DNA of 64,000 nucleotides from an uncultured Oscillospiraceae bacterium (lineage in GTDB: Bacteria; Bacillota; Clostridia; Oscillospirales; Acutalibacteraceae). The notes below the pieces were generated by a model. It worked only from the letters and a program-made list of their open reading frames with translations. It did not search any database and was not told where the DNA came from. Every line of letters starts with the position of its first letter. Within the stretch, counting starts at the first letter, position 1. The DNA lies in the NCBI GenBank assembly GCA_900543215.1, contig UQQR01000003.1, forward strand, positions 21,916-85,915, written 5' to 3'. Shown here in pieces: positions 50,462 to 59,600 of the stretch. A program made the translations under genes and the position numbers.

Positions 50462-51247
50462 TTAAATAATAACGCCTCTTTTGCAGGCTTCCTTGCATTT
50501 TCCGCAGCCGATACACAAGGAACGGTCGATAACGGCAAGATTATCCTTAACAGCGATTGCGCCGTTTTCACAAGCCTTTGCGCACATTCCGCACGCAACG
50601 CAAGAAGTCTTGCAGTCCTTAACGACCGCCGCTCCCTTTTTCCTGTTCGAGCAGGCGACTGCCGCCTTATAGCCCTTAGGCACAAGGGATATAAGCGATT
50701 TCGGACAGACCGAAGTACATTTTCCGCAACCTACGCAGGTATCGGGACATACCACGGGTCTGCCGTTTTCCATTCTGATTGCGCCGAAGCCGCACGCCTT
50801 AAAACAATCCCCGAAGCCTATACAGCCGTATTCACAGCCGAGAGGTCCGCCGCTCAGTCCGTTTGCGGCGGCACAGCTTTGTATACCCGAATACGCGTAT
50901 TTTGTCCTTACACCTTCGGGAGTACCGTTACAGGCGATAAACGCAATTTTAGCTTCGCTTTTAACCTCAACGCCCAGTATTTCGGCAATAGCGCCTGCGG
51001 CAGCGTCTCCGCCCGGGGCGCATTTATCAGGTTCAGCCTCGCCTGCCGCTAAAGCCGCGGCGTAGCCGTCACATCCCGAATAGCCGCACGCTCCGCAATT
51101 AGCGCCCGGCAACGCCTCTCTTATTTTAACCTGCTTTTCATCCACGGGAACCGCCATAAATTTTGAGGCAAGCGAAAGTCCGATACCTGCAATCAAGCCT
51201 ATTACAGCCACTATTATAACGGGTATTAGTATTTCCATACGCTTCAA
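50462..51247 (-). CDS. rnfB: Rnf complex subunit B (ferredoxin-type)
   Basis: A 261-residue subunit that accepts electrons from ferredoxin. One N-terminal membrane helix (about 7-27), then ALPGANCGACGYSGCDGY and DKCAPGG (4Fe-4S) and two ferredoxin-like domains with C-x2-C-x2-C-x3-C repeats (CVGCGKCTSVCP, CVACGMCAKACE, CIGCGKCKEACK). It is the sixth and last gene of the operon and overlaps rnfA by 4 bp. Full set of cysteines. Confidence 0.95.
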   Translation of the reverse strand: MKRMEILIPVIIVAVIGLIAGIGLSLASKFMAVPVDEKQVKIREALPGANCGACGYSGCDGYAAALAAGEAEPDKCAPGGDAAAGAIAEILGVEVKSEAKIAFIACNGTPEGVRTKYAYSGIQSCAAANGLSGGPLGCEYGCIGFGDCFKACGFGAIRMENGRPVVCPDTCVGCGKCTSVCPKSLISLVPKGYKAAVACSNRKKGAAVVKDCKTSCVACGMCAKACENGAIAVKDNLAVIDRSLCIGCGKCKEACKRGVII

Positions 51248-51828
51248 CCTCCTATTCCCGCAAAGCCTAAAAACGAAAGCGAGACAAGAGACGCCGCAAT
51301 AAGAGTTATGGGTAAACCCTTTAAAAATTCGGGTATATCGGCGGTCTCAAGTCTTTCCCGAACGCCGGAAAACAGAAGCATTGCAAGCATAAACCCAAGC
51401 CCTGCGCCCAATGCGTTGAAGAGGGACTGAACAAACCTTAGTCCGTTTGTAATGTTAAGCATTGTTATACCGAGTACGGCGCAGTTTGTGGTAATAAGCG
51501 GAAGATATATACCAAGCGCATTATAAATCGGCTTTATGTACCTTTTCAGCACAATTTCTATAAGCTGAACTATTGCGGCTATAACAAGTATAAATACTAT
51601 CGTTTCAAGATATGTGTAATCGGGTGCTAAGATAAAGTGATAAATGGGCCAAGTTACGGCAGTTGAGACCACCATTACAAGCGTTACCGCAATGCTCATC
51701 GAAAATGCGGTTTCGGTTTTTTTGGAAACGCCCAAAAACGGACATATTCCGAGGAATTTCGACAATACCATATTGTTTGTAAGAATTGCCGCCAGAAGTA
51801 TGGAAGCAATCGCCGTATTACTGTTCAT
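51244..51828 (-). CDS. rnfA: Rnf complex subunit A
   Basis: A 194-residue polytopic subunit with six membrane helices. FLGICPFLG (Cys29) and TTNCAVLG (Cys116) carry the cysteines that, with those of RnfE, hold the intramembrane 2Fe-2S cluster in known Rnf structures. It overlaps rnfE by 11 bp and rnfB by 4 bp. Length is normal. Confidence 0.95.
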   Translation of the reverse strand: MNSNTAIASILLAAILTNNMVLSKFLGICPFLGVSKKTETAFSMSIAVTLVMVVSTAVTWPIYHFILAPDYTYLETIVFILVIAAIVQLIEIVLKRYIKPIYNALGIYLPLITTNCAVLGITMLNITNGLRFVQSLFNALGAGLGFMLAMLLFSGVRERLETADIPEFLKGLPITLIAASLVSLSFLGFAGIGG

Positions 51829-52507
51829 TTACCGCCGCCTCCTTTTTAGCCGAGCCGCAAACGCCCTTTGACGGACACGAGTCGCAGCCGAGATGCTCGA
51901 CAGGCCTTTTGCCGTTTTTCCTTGCTAAGGCGTTGGACGCCGCAACAAGTATTCCGAATACGAAAAATCCGCCCGGCGGCAACAGGAATATTATCATCGG
52001 GTCAATAAATTTTGAGGTTATAGGCAGAGAAAACAGTGTGCCCGCACCTAAAATTTCCCGTATTGCCCCCATAAGGGTCAGCACGGCGGTGAAGCCTATA
52101 CCCATACCGAGACCGTCAAGCACGCTCGGCAAAACCGAGTGCTTTGACGCGAACATTTCCGCTCTCGCGAGAATAATACAGTTTACAACTATAAGCGGAA
52201 GATATATTCCGAGCGCCTTGTCAACAGACGGCAAAAACGCCTTTACAAGCATCTGCACAACGCTTACAAAACCCGCAATTATAGTTATGTATGCAGGTAT
52301 ACGCACCTTATCGGGTATAATATTGCGAAGCAGTGATATGGCAAGGTTGGAGCATACCAAAACGAGCGTAGCGGAAAGCCCCATTCCTATTCCGTTTACC
52401 GCCGCCGTTGTAACGGCAAGCGTCGGGCAGGTTCCGAGCACCAGTCTGAGCGTCGGGTTTTCCTTTATAATTCCGTTTGTAAAATAGCCGAGATATTTTT
52501 TATTCAC
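51818..52507 (-). CDS. rnfE: Rnf complex subunit E
   Basis: A 229-residue polytopic subunit. LVLGTCPTLA (Cys27) and VVNCIILAR (Cys110) are the partner cysteines to those of RnfA. The C-terminal tail after the last helix is cysteine-rich: GCDSCPSKGVCG gives C-x2-C-x5-C at 208, 211 and 217, a pattern absent from enterobacterial RnfE. It may bind metal or only be a loose tail; no ligand can be assigned. It overlaps rnfG by 4 bp and rnfA by 11 bp. Confidence 0.95.
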   Translation of the reverse strand: MNKKYLGYFTNGIIKENPTLRLVLGTCPTLAVTTAAVNGIGMGLSATLVLVCSNLAISLLRNIIPDKVRIPAYITIIAGFVSVVQMLVKAFLPSVDKALGIYLPLIVVNCIILARAEMFASKHSVLPSVLDGLGMGIGFTAVLTLMGAIREILGAGTLFSLPITSKFIDPMIIFLLPPGGFFVFGILVAASNALARKNGKRPVEHLGCDSCPSKGVCGSAKKEAAVNEQ

Positions 52508-53106
52508 CGTCCGTCACCTCCGCCTCTGTTTGTGCTTTCCGAAAGCTTTTCAAATTCGTAAAGAGCCTCATTAACGGCACGGTTTACCGCAGTTGAGGTA
52601 ATAGTAGCTCCCGTAACTGCGTCAACCTCGTTTTTCTCGCTGTCGGCGCCGTTTTTAAGCAGTGAGACGCCCTTTTTCTTGCCTGCGTACTGCGAGTAAA
52701 AGCTTTCCTTTGCGGCGTTTTGACCGAGTCCCGGCGTTTCGTTCGAAACATCAAGTATTGCGACCGATTTTACCGTTCCGTCAGGATTTATCGCCGTCAT
52801 TACGGAAACATCGCCGCCGTAACCCTTAGACGAGGTTTTGAAAATATAGCCTACAGTATTACCGTCCTTTACCGCCTCGTAATACTCGGTATCGGAAACG
52901 GTCGCTGTACGGAAGTCGTCTGCCGTTATAAGGCCGGCCATAGCCTTTTTGCTGTTTTCTTCCTCAAGCCTTGCTATCTTTTTTACCGTAATTTTATTTG
53001 TAAGAGAAAGCGCCAGGGGAATTATAACGCAAATCGCAAGCAGAACGGTGGTCGGCTTTATAATGTCAGTGCTGTTTTTCTTAAAAAAATCGAAGAACTT
53101 ATTCAT
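52504..53106 (-). CDS. rnfG: Rnf complex subunit G (FMN-binding)
   Basis: A 200-residue subunit with one N-terminal membrane helix (about 15-35, IIKPTTVLLAICVIIPLALS) and a periplasm-side FMN-binding domain. VDAVTGATITSTAV is the flavinylation motif whose Thr bonds FMN covalently. GGDVSVMTAINPDG and ETPGLGQNA are family strands. It overlaps rnfD and rnfE by 4 bp each. Confidence 0.95.
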   Translation of the reverse strand: MNKFFDFFKKNSTDIIKPTTVLLAICVIIPLALSLTNKITVKKIARLEEENSKKAMAGLITADDFRTATVSDTEYYEAVKDGNTVGYIFKTSSKGYGGDVSVMTAINPDGTVKSVAILDVSNETPGLGQNAAKESFYSQYAGKKKGVSLLKNGADSEKNEVDAVTGATITSTAVNRAVNEALYEFEKLSESTNRGGGDGR

Positions 53107-54044
53107 TCCGCTTTCTCCTTTACAGGCTTAATATATCCGAAAGGCTTTGAGAGCGTAAAACGGTCTATATACGGAACCAGTATATTCATAAGCAGAATCG
53201 CATATGAAACACCCTCCGTAAGAGAGCCGAATTTTCTTATTACAAATGTCACAATACCGCAGCCTACGCCGAAAATCGCCTTGCCGGGCAGTGAAATAGG
53301 ACTTGTAGTATAATCCGTAGCCATAAATACCGCGCCTAAAATAAGTCCGCCGCCAAGTACCGAAATCATAACGCTTTGACCGGAAATCAGCGAAAGCAAC
53401 GCGACAGTGCCTATAAAGCAAACCGGTATTACGGGAGATATAATTCGGCGTATAACAAGATAAAGTCCGCCTATCAAGAGCAAAAATGCGGAGGTCTCGC
53501 CTATCGAGCCTGCGTGCATACCGAAGAAAAGTGTTTTAAAGGAGTATGTAAAGGATGTTGTTCCGTCTGCATATAAAAGCGGCGTAGCAGAGCTTACGGT
53601 GTCCGAAATAGGCTCCGTAAACCTTGTCATAGAAGCAGGAAACGAAACCAAAAGCATTATACGGGCGGCAATAGCCGGATTTGCGAAATTGCACCCTATT
53701 CCGCCGAACATCTGCTTTACAACTATAATTGCGAAAATACTGCCTATCGCCGCCTGCCAGAGCGGAAGCGACGGCGGCAGGTTCATACCGAGAAGAAGTC
53801 CCGTTACAACAGCCGACATATCCTTTACGGAATTAGGCTTTTTAAGCGCCTTATCCCACAAAAATTCACTTAATACCGCAAAGCCGACGCAGGTGACAAG
53901 CACAGCCGCCGCCTTAAAGCCGAAGAGTATACAGCCATACACCGCAGAGGGCATAAGCGCTATTACAACATCGGTCATAATTCCGCAAACTGTCTCCTGG
54001 TGTCTTATATGCGGCGATGAAGAAACATTAAGCATTTCCCTCAT
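53103..54044 (-). CDS. rnfD: Rnf complex subunit D (FMN-binding)
   Basis: A 313-residue polytopic subunit. ATG 54044 (MREMLNVSSSPHIR) has AAGGAGGA 7 bp upstream and overlaps rnfC by 4 bp, so a longer upstream frame is rejected. SSPHIRHQET is the conserved N-terminus; TVSSATPLLYADG holds the Thr of the S-A-T-P-L motif to which FMN is bound. IGCNFANPAIAARIML and YTTSPISLPGKAIFG are conserved. Confidence 0.95.
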   Translation of the reverse strand: MREMLNVSSSPHIRHQETVCGIMTDVVIALMPSAVYGCILFGFKAAAVLVTCVGFAVLSEFLWDKALKKPNSVKDMSAVVTGLLLGMNLPPSLPLWQAAIGSIFAIIVVKQMFGGIGCNFANPAIAARIMLLVSFPASMTRFTEPISDTVSSATPLLYADGTTSFTYSFKTLFFGMHAGSIGETSAFLLLIGGLYLVIRRIISPVIPVCFIGTVALLSLISGQSVMISVLGGGLILGAVFMATDYTTSPISLPGKAIFGVGCGIVTFVIRKFGSLTEGVSYAILLMNILVPYIDRFTLSKPFGYIKPVKEKAE

Positions 54045-55369
54045 TGCGACTTCCTCCTTAGTTCTGTCTTTGCAAGGCGCATTACCTGTGTAAGCGGTCG
54101 CTTTGCGGGACATACAAACGAGCAGCTTCCGCATTCCATACAGTAATTTACATTAAGCCTTTCAAGTCTGTCCGCCGCACCGTGATTAAGCGCCGCATCA
54201 ACCATTGACGGGTAGAGCCTCATAGGACATACGCCGGCGCATCTTCCGCAGTGTATACACGGACCTGTTTCAGGCTCTCCTATTTTTTCGCTCATAACGG
54301 TAACGGCGTTGTTGCGCTTTTCTATAACCGCATCCCTGTCGCACACATCCACGCCCATCATAGGTCCGCCCATTATTATTTCCGCGGCGTCCTCCGTAAC
54401 TCCGCCCGCGAATTCAAGAAGATCGGAAATTTTCGTTCCTATCGGCACTATAACATTTTTAGGCTCCTTTACGGCAGTGCCGTCTACCGTTATTCTTTTT
54501 GAAACAAGCGGCATACCCGTAGAAATAAACCTGTAAAGTGTTGCTACGCTTGTTATATTCATAACTATACAGCCGACATCACTCGGCAGTTTTCCTGCCG
54601 GAACGCGCCTTCCCGTCGCCGAATAAATTATTACCTTTTCCGCTCCCTGCGGATAGCTTGTGGGCAACTTCATAAGCTTTACTGTGTCGTCCGTATCCCT
54701 CTCATCCGTCGCGACGGTGTAAAGCTTTGTTATGGCCTTTTCCTTATTGCTTTCAATACAGATGATTACCTTTTTTATCCCAAGCTTTTCCTTTAGCAGA
54801 TAAACTCCGTTTATAACATCGTTATAGTTCTCAATACATTCTCTGTAATCGCTCGTAATATAAGGCTCGCATTCCGCTCCGTTAATAATAAGTGTATCTA
54901 TATTACCGTCCTTGACCGAAAGCTTAACGCTTGTGGGAAATCCCGCGCCGCCGAGACCTACAAGTCCGCACTCTGCGGCAGCTTTTGCTATATCCTCGGG
55001 AGCTTCTATCGGGAAAGGAGCGAGCGAAGGGTCTTTTTCCATAGCTCCGTCCGACTCTATTACAACGCAAGGTACATTGCGGCCGCCGGAGGATATGATA
55101 TCAATCGACTTGACCGTACCGGATACGCTTGAATGAACCGAGGCGCTGACAGCCCCTGCCGCCTTACCTATAAGCGTGCCTACAAATACCTTGTCACCGG
55201 GCTTTACAACAGGCTCAGCCGGAGCGCCTATATGCTGAAGCATAGGTATTTTCACTTCATCGGGTGCAGGCATAATAACGGATTCGGAATCCGCCGTATT
55301 CTTTAAATGCGGCAGCAGCATACCACCGTGAATATGCTTCACGGGGCTTAATATCCTTTCCTTTCCCAT
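54041..55369 (-). CDS. rnfC: Rnf complex subunit C (NADH-binding)
   Basis: A 442-residue subunit with the FMN/NADH site. HIHGGMLLPHLK (N-terminal RnfC barrel), VGLGGAGFPTSVKL and NGAECEPYITSDYREC form the FMN/NAD(H) fold. CIHCGRCAGVCPMRLYP and CMECGSCSFVCPAKRP give two 4Fe-4S clusters. It is the first gene of rnfCDGEAB, with its own promoter. Rnf couples ferredoxin oxidation to NAD+ reduction and pumps Na+ or H+. Confidence 0.96.
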   Translation of the reverse strand: MGKERILSPVKHIHGGMLLPHLKNTADSESVIMPAPDEVKIPMLQHIGAPAEPVVKPGDKVFVGTLIGKAAGAVSASVHSSVSGTVKSIDIISSGGRNVPCVVIESDGAMEKDPSLAPFPIEAPEDIAKAAAECGLVGLGGAGFPTSVKLSVKDGNIDTLIINGAECEPYITSDYRECIENYNDVINGVYLLKEKLGIKKVIICIESNKEKAITKLYTVATDERDTDDTVKLMKLPTSYPQGAEKVIIYSATGRRVPAGKLPSDVGCIVMNITSVATLYRFISTGMPLVSKRITVDGTAVKEPKNVIVPIGTKISDLLEFAGGVTEDAAEIIMGGPMMGVDVCDRDAVIEKRNNAVTVMSEKIGEPETGPCIHCGRCAGVCPMRLYPSMVDAALNHGAADRLERLNVNYCMECGSCSFVCPAKRPLTQVMRLAKTELRRKSQ

Positions 55370-55410
55370 AACAATTCTCCTTTTGCAAAAAAATTGCGGC
55401 TTACAACCAT

Positions 55411-55439
55411 ATGATACAATATATATTTATGATTTTCAA
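55411..55439 (-). promoter_or_regulatory. Promoter of rnfCDGEAB
   Basis: Minus strand TTGAAA (55434-55439), 17-bp spacer, TATCAT (55411-55416). Confidence 0.7.
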
Positions 55440-55457
55440 GAATAATTTTGCACCGAA

Positions 55458-55487
55458 AAACGGGACTGTCTTTTGACAACCCCGTTT
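55458..55487 (-). terminator. Terminator after the Na/Pi-cotransporter gene
   Basis: Minus strand AAACGGGGTTGTC pairs with GACAGTCCCGTTT (13 bp, two G-U) around loop AAAA, then TTCGG with T run. It precedes the rnf promoter. Confidence 0.88.
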
Positions 55488-55502
55488 GAAAATTTATTAC
55501 CG

Positions 55503-57263
55503 TTAATCGGCAAGCTGATATTTTTCCTCATACATTCCGAAATCACGGACAAAGGCTCCGCCCTGCGCATTCTTAATTTTTGCAAGGTATTTATGAGCGT
55601 CAAGCTTGTCCGATGTAAGCTGCATAGTATAAACCGCAATGTTAGAGCAGTGGTCCGACACACGCTCGTAATTAGTAAGCAGATCGGTGAACACGAAGCC
55701 GAGCTCAATGGTACATTCGCCGTTTTGAAGTCTCGCGACATGGCGGGCTTTAAGCTCCTTATTAAGCTTGTCTATTACCTGCTCAAGCGGTTCTACATGT
55801 GAAGCTGTTTCCGCATCGTCGTCTATAAACGAATCAACCGCCATATTAAGTATCTCGGTCACAGCAGAGGTAATAACGGAAATCTCTTTTCTTGCCTCGT
55901 CGGAAAAATGGATACTTTTATTATGCATTTCCTCCGCAACCTTGCAGATATTAAGAGCATGGTCGCCTATTCTCTCAAAATCGCCTATGCTGTGCAGCAT
56001 ACGGGCTATTGCGTGGGACATATTTTCCGAAAGCTCGTTATTGCTGAGCCTTACAAGATAAGTTCCGAGCCTGTCCTCATATTTATCGATAAGCTCTTCG
56101 TTTTCGCGAATATACTGCGCGGTTTCAGCTTTGTAGGACGATATAAGTCCTATAGCCTTTGTAAGCGAATCTCGCGCGTGCTCCGCCATTTCGTTTGTCA
56201 GGCGGTGACATTCTGATACCGCAAGCGCGGTATTGTTGAACAAACGCTCGTCCAAAAAGACGGTATGCGTTTTATCGTTGCTGCTCCTAACCGTAATTTC
56301 GCAAAGCCTTATGACCAGCCTTTTGAACGGTATAAGAACTATTGTATTGAGGAGATTGAAAAGGGTGTGAATTATAGCAACGCCGAACATAGATACCGGC
56401 TCTGTAAGAATCTCTGTACCGGCAAACCTTAATATGTAAAGAATTATCATACATACTACCGAACCGATAACATTTACATAAATATGTAACGCTACAACCC
56501 GTTTGGCATTTTTATTTGTTCCGAAGCTTGAAAGCAATGCGGTTATACAGGTTCCTATATTAGCGCCCAAAATAAGCGGTATTGCCATTTCACAGGTGAT
56601 AGCGCCTGTAATCGCCAATGCCTGAACTATACCGACGGTAGCCGCTGAGGACTGAATAACACCGGTAAACAGTACAGATATAAGCAATGCGACAATCGGA
56701 CTCTTAAATGCGGTAAGAAGACTCTGAAAGCCCTTCATTTCCTGCACAGAGCTCATGGAATTACTCATAAAGTCCATACCGGTCATAAGGATTGCGAAGC
56801 CTATAAAAATAAGTCCTATATTTTTCTTCTTTTCTTCCTTGGAAACCATCCTGAAAAGTATTCCCACAAAAGCAAGAAGAGGCGCAAATGTCATCGGTTT
56901 TAAAAGGGTGAAGAAAAAGTTGTCTCCCCCTATTCCGGCAAGGCTTAACAGCCATGCCGTCAGCGTTGTACCGACATTTGACCCCATTACAACGCCGAAG
57001 GTGTCGCAAAAATTAACTATTCCCGAGTTTACAAGTCCCACAAGCATTACGGTCATTGCCGAGGAGGACTGAATAGCTATCGTTATGCCCGCACCGAGGA
57101 AAAAGCTTAAAAGCGGATTTCTTGTCACTCTTTTAAGCGTTTGTTCAAGCGAACCGCCCGCAAGATTTTCAAGTCCCCCCGACAGCATAGACATTCCGTA
57201 AAGGAAGAATGCCAGACCTCCGAAAAGCTCCGCCACCATTAAAAGTATCTGAGTTGAAGTCAT
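55503..57263 (-). CDS. Na+/phosphate cotransporter with C-terminal PhoU domain
   Basis: A 586-residue fusion of a Na/Pi-cotransporter domain (about 1-310, eight helices in two repeats) and a PhoU-like helical bundle (about 345-560). IQSSSAMTVMLVGLVNSG and IQSSAATVGIVQAL are the paired Q-S-S repeats; GSNVGTTLTAWLL and GANIGTCITALLSS the paired G-x-N-x-G-T motifs. It should import phosphate driven by Na+, which fits a cell using Rnf-made ion gradients. It lies 15 bp after glyQS. Confidence 0.94.
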   Translation of the reverse strand: MTSTQILLMVAELFGGLAFFLYGMSMLSGGLENLAGGSLEQTLKRVTRNPLLSFFLGAGITIAIQSSSAMTVMLVGLVNSGIVNFCDTFGVVMGSNVGTTLTAWLLSLAGIGGDNFFFTLLKPMTFAPLLAFVGILFRMVSKEEKKKNIGLIFIGFAILMTGMDFMSNSMSSVQEMKGFQSLLTAFKSPIVALLISVLFTGVIQSSAATVGIVQALAITGAITCEMAIPLILGANIGTCITALLSSFGTNKNAKRVVALHIYVNVIGSVVCMIILYILRFAGTEILTEPVSMFGVAIIHTLFNLLNTIVLIPFKRLVIRLCEITVRSSNDKTHTVFLDERLFNNTALAVSECHRLTNEMAEHARDSLTKAIGLISSYKAETAQYIRENEELIDKYEDRLGTYLVRLSNNELSENMSHAIARMLHSIGDFERIGDHALNICKVAEEMHNKSIHFSDEARKEISVITSAVTEILNMAVDSFIDDDAETASHVEPLEQVIDKLNKELKARHVARLQNGECTIELGFVFTDLLTNYERVSDHCSNIAVYTMQLTSDKLDAHKYLAKIKNAQGGAFVRDFGMYEEKYQLAD

Positions 57264-57278
57264 ATTTTTCCCTCTGTT

Positions 57279-58670
57279 TTAAAATTTCACAGCTTCCGAT
57301 ATATAATTCTTCAGCTCACTTATCGGAATACGCTTTTGTTCCATAGTATCTCTGTCGCGAACGGTAACGCAGTTATCTTCAACCGACTCAAAATCATAGG
57401 TAATGCAGATAGGAGTGCCTATTTCGTCCTGACGACGGTAACGCTTACCTATTGAGCCGGCGTCGTCATAATCAACCATAAAATCGCCTGCAAGCTCTGA
57501 ATAAACCTCGCTCGCCTGCTTTGCAAGCTTCTTTGAAAGCGGAAGCACAGCCGCCTTAAAGGGCGCCAAAGCCGGATGGAAGTGAAGCACGGTTCTTGTG
57601 TCTCCTTTTTCATCGGTCTCCTCGTCATAAGCGTCGCAAAGGAAAGCGAGAAGCACACGGTCCGCACCGAGGGAAGGCTCTATAACATACGGTATATACT
57701 TTTCGTTTGTTTCGGGGTCAAAGTAATCCATAGGCTGACCCGAATGCTCCGAATGCTGCGTTAAATCGTAATCAGTACGGTCGGCAACTCCCCACAGCTC
57801 GCCCCAGCCGAACGGGAAAAGGAATTCAAAGTCGGTAGTGGCTTTTGAATAGAAGCAAAGCTCATCCTTATCGTGGTCACGAAGTCTCAAATGCTCCTCG
57901 TTAATGCCGAGGTCAAGCAGCCACTTGCGGCAGAAGCCTCTCCAATATTCGAACCATTCGAGATCCGTTCCGGGCTTGCAGAAGAATTCCAGCTCCATCT
58001 GTTCAAATTCCCTTATACGGAAAATGAAGTTTCCGGGAGTAATCTCGTTACGGAACGATTTTCCTATCTGAGCTACGCCGAACGGTATTTTTTTTCTTGT
58101 GGTACGGGCGATATTTTTGAAGTTTACAAAAATACCCTGCGCCGTTTCGGGGCGGAGATAAAGGGTAGATGCGCTGTCTTCGGTAACGCCCTGAAAGGTC
58201 TTGAACATAAGATTAAACTTGCGTATATCGGTAAAATCATGAGAGCCGCAGTTGGGACATTTAATTCCTTTATCCTTAATGTACTGCATCATTTCCTCGT
58301 CGCTCATAGCGGCGGGGTTATCGCTAAGTCCGTTTTCGGCAACATAATCCTCTATAAGCTTATCGGCTCTGTGTCGTGTTTTGCAGGATTTGCAGTCCAT
58401 AAGCGGGTCGGAAAAGCCGCCCAAATGACCGGACGCCACCCATGTTTCGGGATTCATAAGTATGGCGCTGTCAAGACCTACATTGTAGGGAGATTCCTGA
58501 ACAAATTTCTTAAGCCAGGCCTTTTTAATATTGTTTTTAAGCTCAACGCCCAACGGACCGTAATCCCACGAATTTGCAAGTCCGCCGTATATTTCACTGC
58601 CGGGATACACAAAGCCTCTGCCCTTTGCAAGCACTACTATCGTATCCATACTCTTTTTAGCATTATCCAA
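57279..58670 (-). CDS. glyQS: Glycine-tRNA ligase, dimeric type
   Basis: A 463-residue alpha-2 class II aminoacyl-tRNA synthetase. TTG 58670 (MDNAKKSMDTIV) is preferred because GGGGGAA sits 7 bp upstream of it; the TTG 15 bp earlier would have the SD inside its own frame. CKSCKTRHRADKLIED and CPNCGSH form a zinc-like insert; YLRPETAQGIFVNF and IGKSFRNEITPGNFIFRIREF are motif 2 segments; GEEIGTP-type RRQDEIGTPICITYDFESV is the anticodon-binding domain start. No T-box RNA is visible upstream; a plain promoter is present. Confidence 0.96.
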   Translation of the reverse strand: MDNAKKSMDTIVVLAKGRGFVYPGSEIYGGLANSWDYGPLGVELKNNIKKAWLKKFVQESPYNVGLDSAILMNPETWVASGHLGGFSDPLMDCKSCKTRHRADKLIEDYVAENGLSDNPAAMSDEEMMQYIKDKGIKCPNCGSHDFTDIRKFNLMFKTFQGVTEDSASTLYLRPETAQGIFVNFKNIARTTRKKIPFGVAQIGKSFRNEITPGNFIFRIREFEQMELEFFCKPGTDLEWFEYWRGFCRKWLLDLGINEEHLRLRDHDKDELCFYSKATTDFEFLFPFGWGELWGVADRTDYDLTQHSEHSGQPMDYFDPETNEKYIPYVIEPSLGADRVLLAFLCDAYDEETDEKGDTRTVLHFHPALAPFKAAVLPLSKKLAKQASEVYSELAGDFMVDYDDAGSIGKRYRRQDEIGTPICITYDFESVEDNCVTVRDRDTMEQKRIPISELKNYISEAVKF

Positions 58671-58747
58671 AATTATTTCCCCCAATGAACAGCCGAGCGC
58701 CGAAAATTTTCAGTACACCCGTTAAAATCCAAATTTCTACAAATAAT

Positions 58748-58776
58748 ATAGTAATGGAAATTCGCCTAAAAGTCAA
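58748..58776 (-). promoter_or_regulatory. Promoter of glyQS
   Basis: Minus strand TTGACT (58771-58776), 17-bp spacer, TACTAT (58748-58753). Confidence 0.7.
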
Positions 58777-58784
58777 GACTTAAC

Positions 58785-58813
58785 TTGACATATTAACTTA
58801 TATGAATTATACT
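58785..58813 (+). promoter_or_regulatory. Promoter of the 58.8-59.4 kb two-gene unit
   Basis: TTGACA (58785-58790), 17-bp spacer, TATACT (58808-58813), back to back with the glyQS promoter. Confidence 0.88.
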
Positions 58814-58844
58814 GATAACATAATTACAGTAGGAGGGTATCAAA

Positions 58845-59111
58845 ATGGATAACGGAAAAATTCAGCTCCACAATGTGGATTTCGATGATTTTATAAAAGC
58901 TATTGACGAGTGCAAGGGCGATGTTTATCTTGAAACTAAGGACGGCGATGTTCTCAACCTTAAATCAAAGCTTTGCCAGATGTTAGGACTCAGCACTATA
59001 CTCAGCAATTCTGAGGTTACCGAGGCCACTATCCGCTGTACCAATCCGGACGACGAAACAATGCTTTTCCGTTTCAATCTTTACGGCGAGATGCCTAAGG
59101 AAAATAAGTGA
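58845..59111 (+). CDS. Uncharacterised 88-residue protein
   Basis: A small acidic cytosolic protein (MDNGKIQLHNVDFDDFIKAI) with one alpha-beta domain: DDFIKAIDECKGDVYLETKDGD, LNLKSKLCQMLGL and a C-terminal strand pair ending FNLYGEMPKENK. I do not recognise a characterised family, but a strong promoter and RBS (GTAGGAGGG) show it is expressed. It is followed, with start codons overlapping, by a second small gene and one terminator; the two make a two-gene unit. Confidence 0.8.
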   Translation: MDNGKIQLHNVDFDDFIKAIDECKGDVYLETKDGDVLNLKSKLCQMLGLSTILSNSEVTEATIRCTNPDDETMLFRFNLYGEMPKENK

Positions 59112-59119
59112 GGTCCCAA

Positions 59120-59404
59120 ATGGCTGAAAACAAATTCTTAACCTATAAAAACAAACCGCTTGTAAAATGCGGAAAGGAAATTTATTACGGAGATATGTCA
59201 GAGCCGTATGTGGTTCGCTTCAGCATAATTTCCGAAAAAAAAGAGGGCAGCGAAACAATACCCGAAAAGGTTGGGGTTGACCTTATGAAGAGCGACACCC
59301 AGCTTCCCGAAAAGGACAGAATTGCCAAAAGCACCGTAAAGGATTCTTTTTACGATGCGCTTGATGTAGGTTTTATCTGGCTTGAAAGATTTTTAAAGGC
59401 ATAA
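59120..59404 (+). CDS. Uncharacterised 94-residue protein
   Basis: A small protein (MAENKFLTYKNKPLVKCGKE) with a beta-rich start and a single helix (SFYDALDVGFIWLERFL) at the C-terminus. The start is uncertain: ATG 59120 fits the homologous-looking KFLTYKNKPLV start, but GTG 59108, which overlaps the previous stop by 4 bp and has AAGGA upstream, is possible. No motif is recognised. It is the second gene of a two-gene unit and is translationally close to the first. Confidence 0.78.
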   Translation: MAENKFLTYKNKPLVKCGKEIYYGDMSEPYVVRFSIISEKKEGSETIPEKVGVDLMKSDTQLPEKDRIAKSTVKDSFYDALDVGFIWLERFLKA

Positions 59405-59409
59405 TTCAG

Positions 59410-59439
59410 AAAGCCGCAGTCCTTAAGGATTGCGGCTTT
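59410..59439 (+). terminator. Terminator after the two-gene unit
   Basis: AAAGCCGCAGTCC/GGATTGCGGCTTT (one G-T) with loop TTAA, then TTCATTTG. Confidence 0.9.
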
Positions 59440-59600
59440 TTCATTTGTCTTTGCAATACTGTTTTTTCCTGCGCACGATTTATCTTCGATTTTTATTGCG
59501 GTTTTGAAAACGGATATCGAATTTTACTGCTGTATATACAAGCAATATCACTGCGAACAGGATAAATAAACACATATATCAAATAAAGATTTTCCTTATG

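Noticed and set aside
58686..58844. T-box RNA upstream of the glycyl-tRNA synthetase gene
   Set aside because: The gap is about 160 bp, is shared with a divergent promoter and lacks the conserved T-box sequence and stem-loops.
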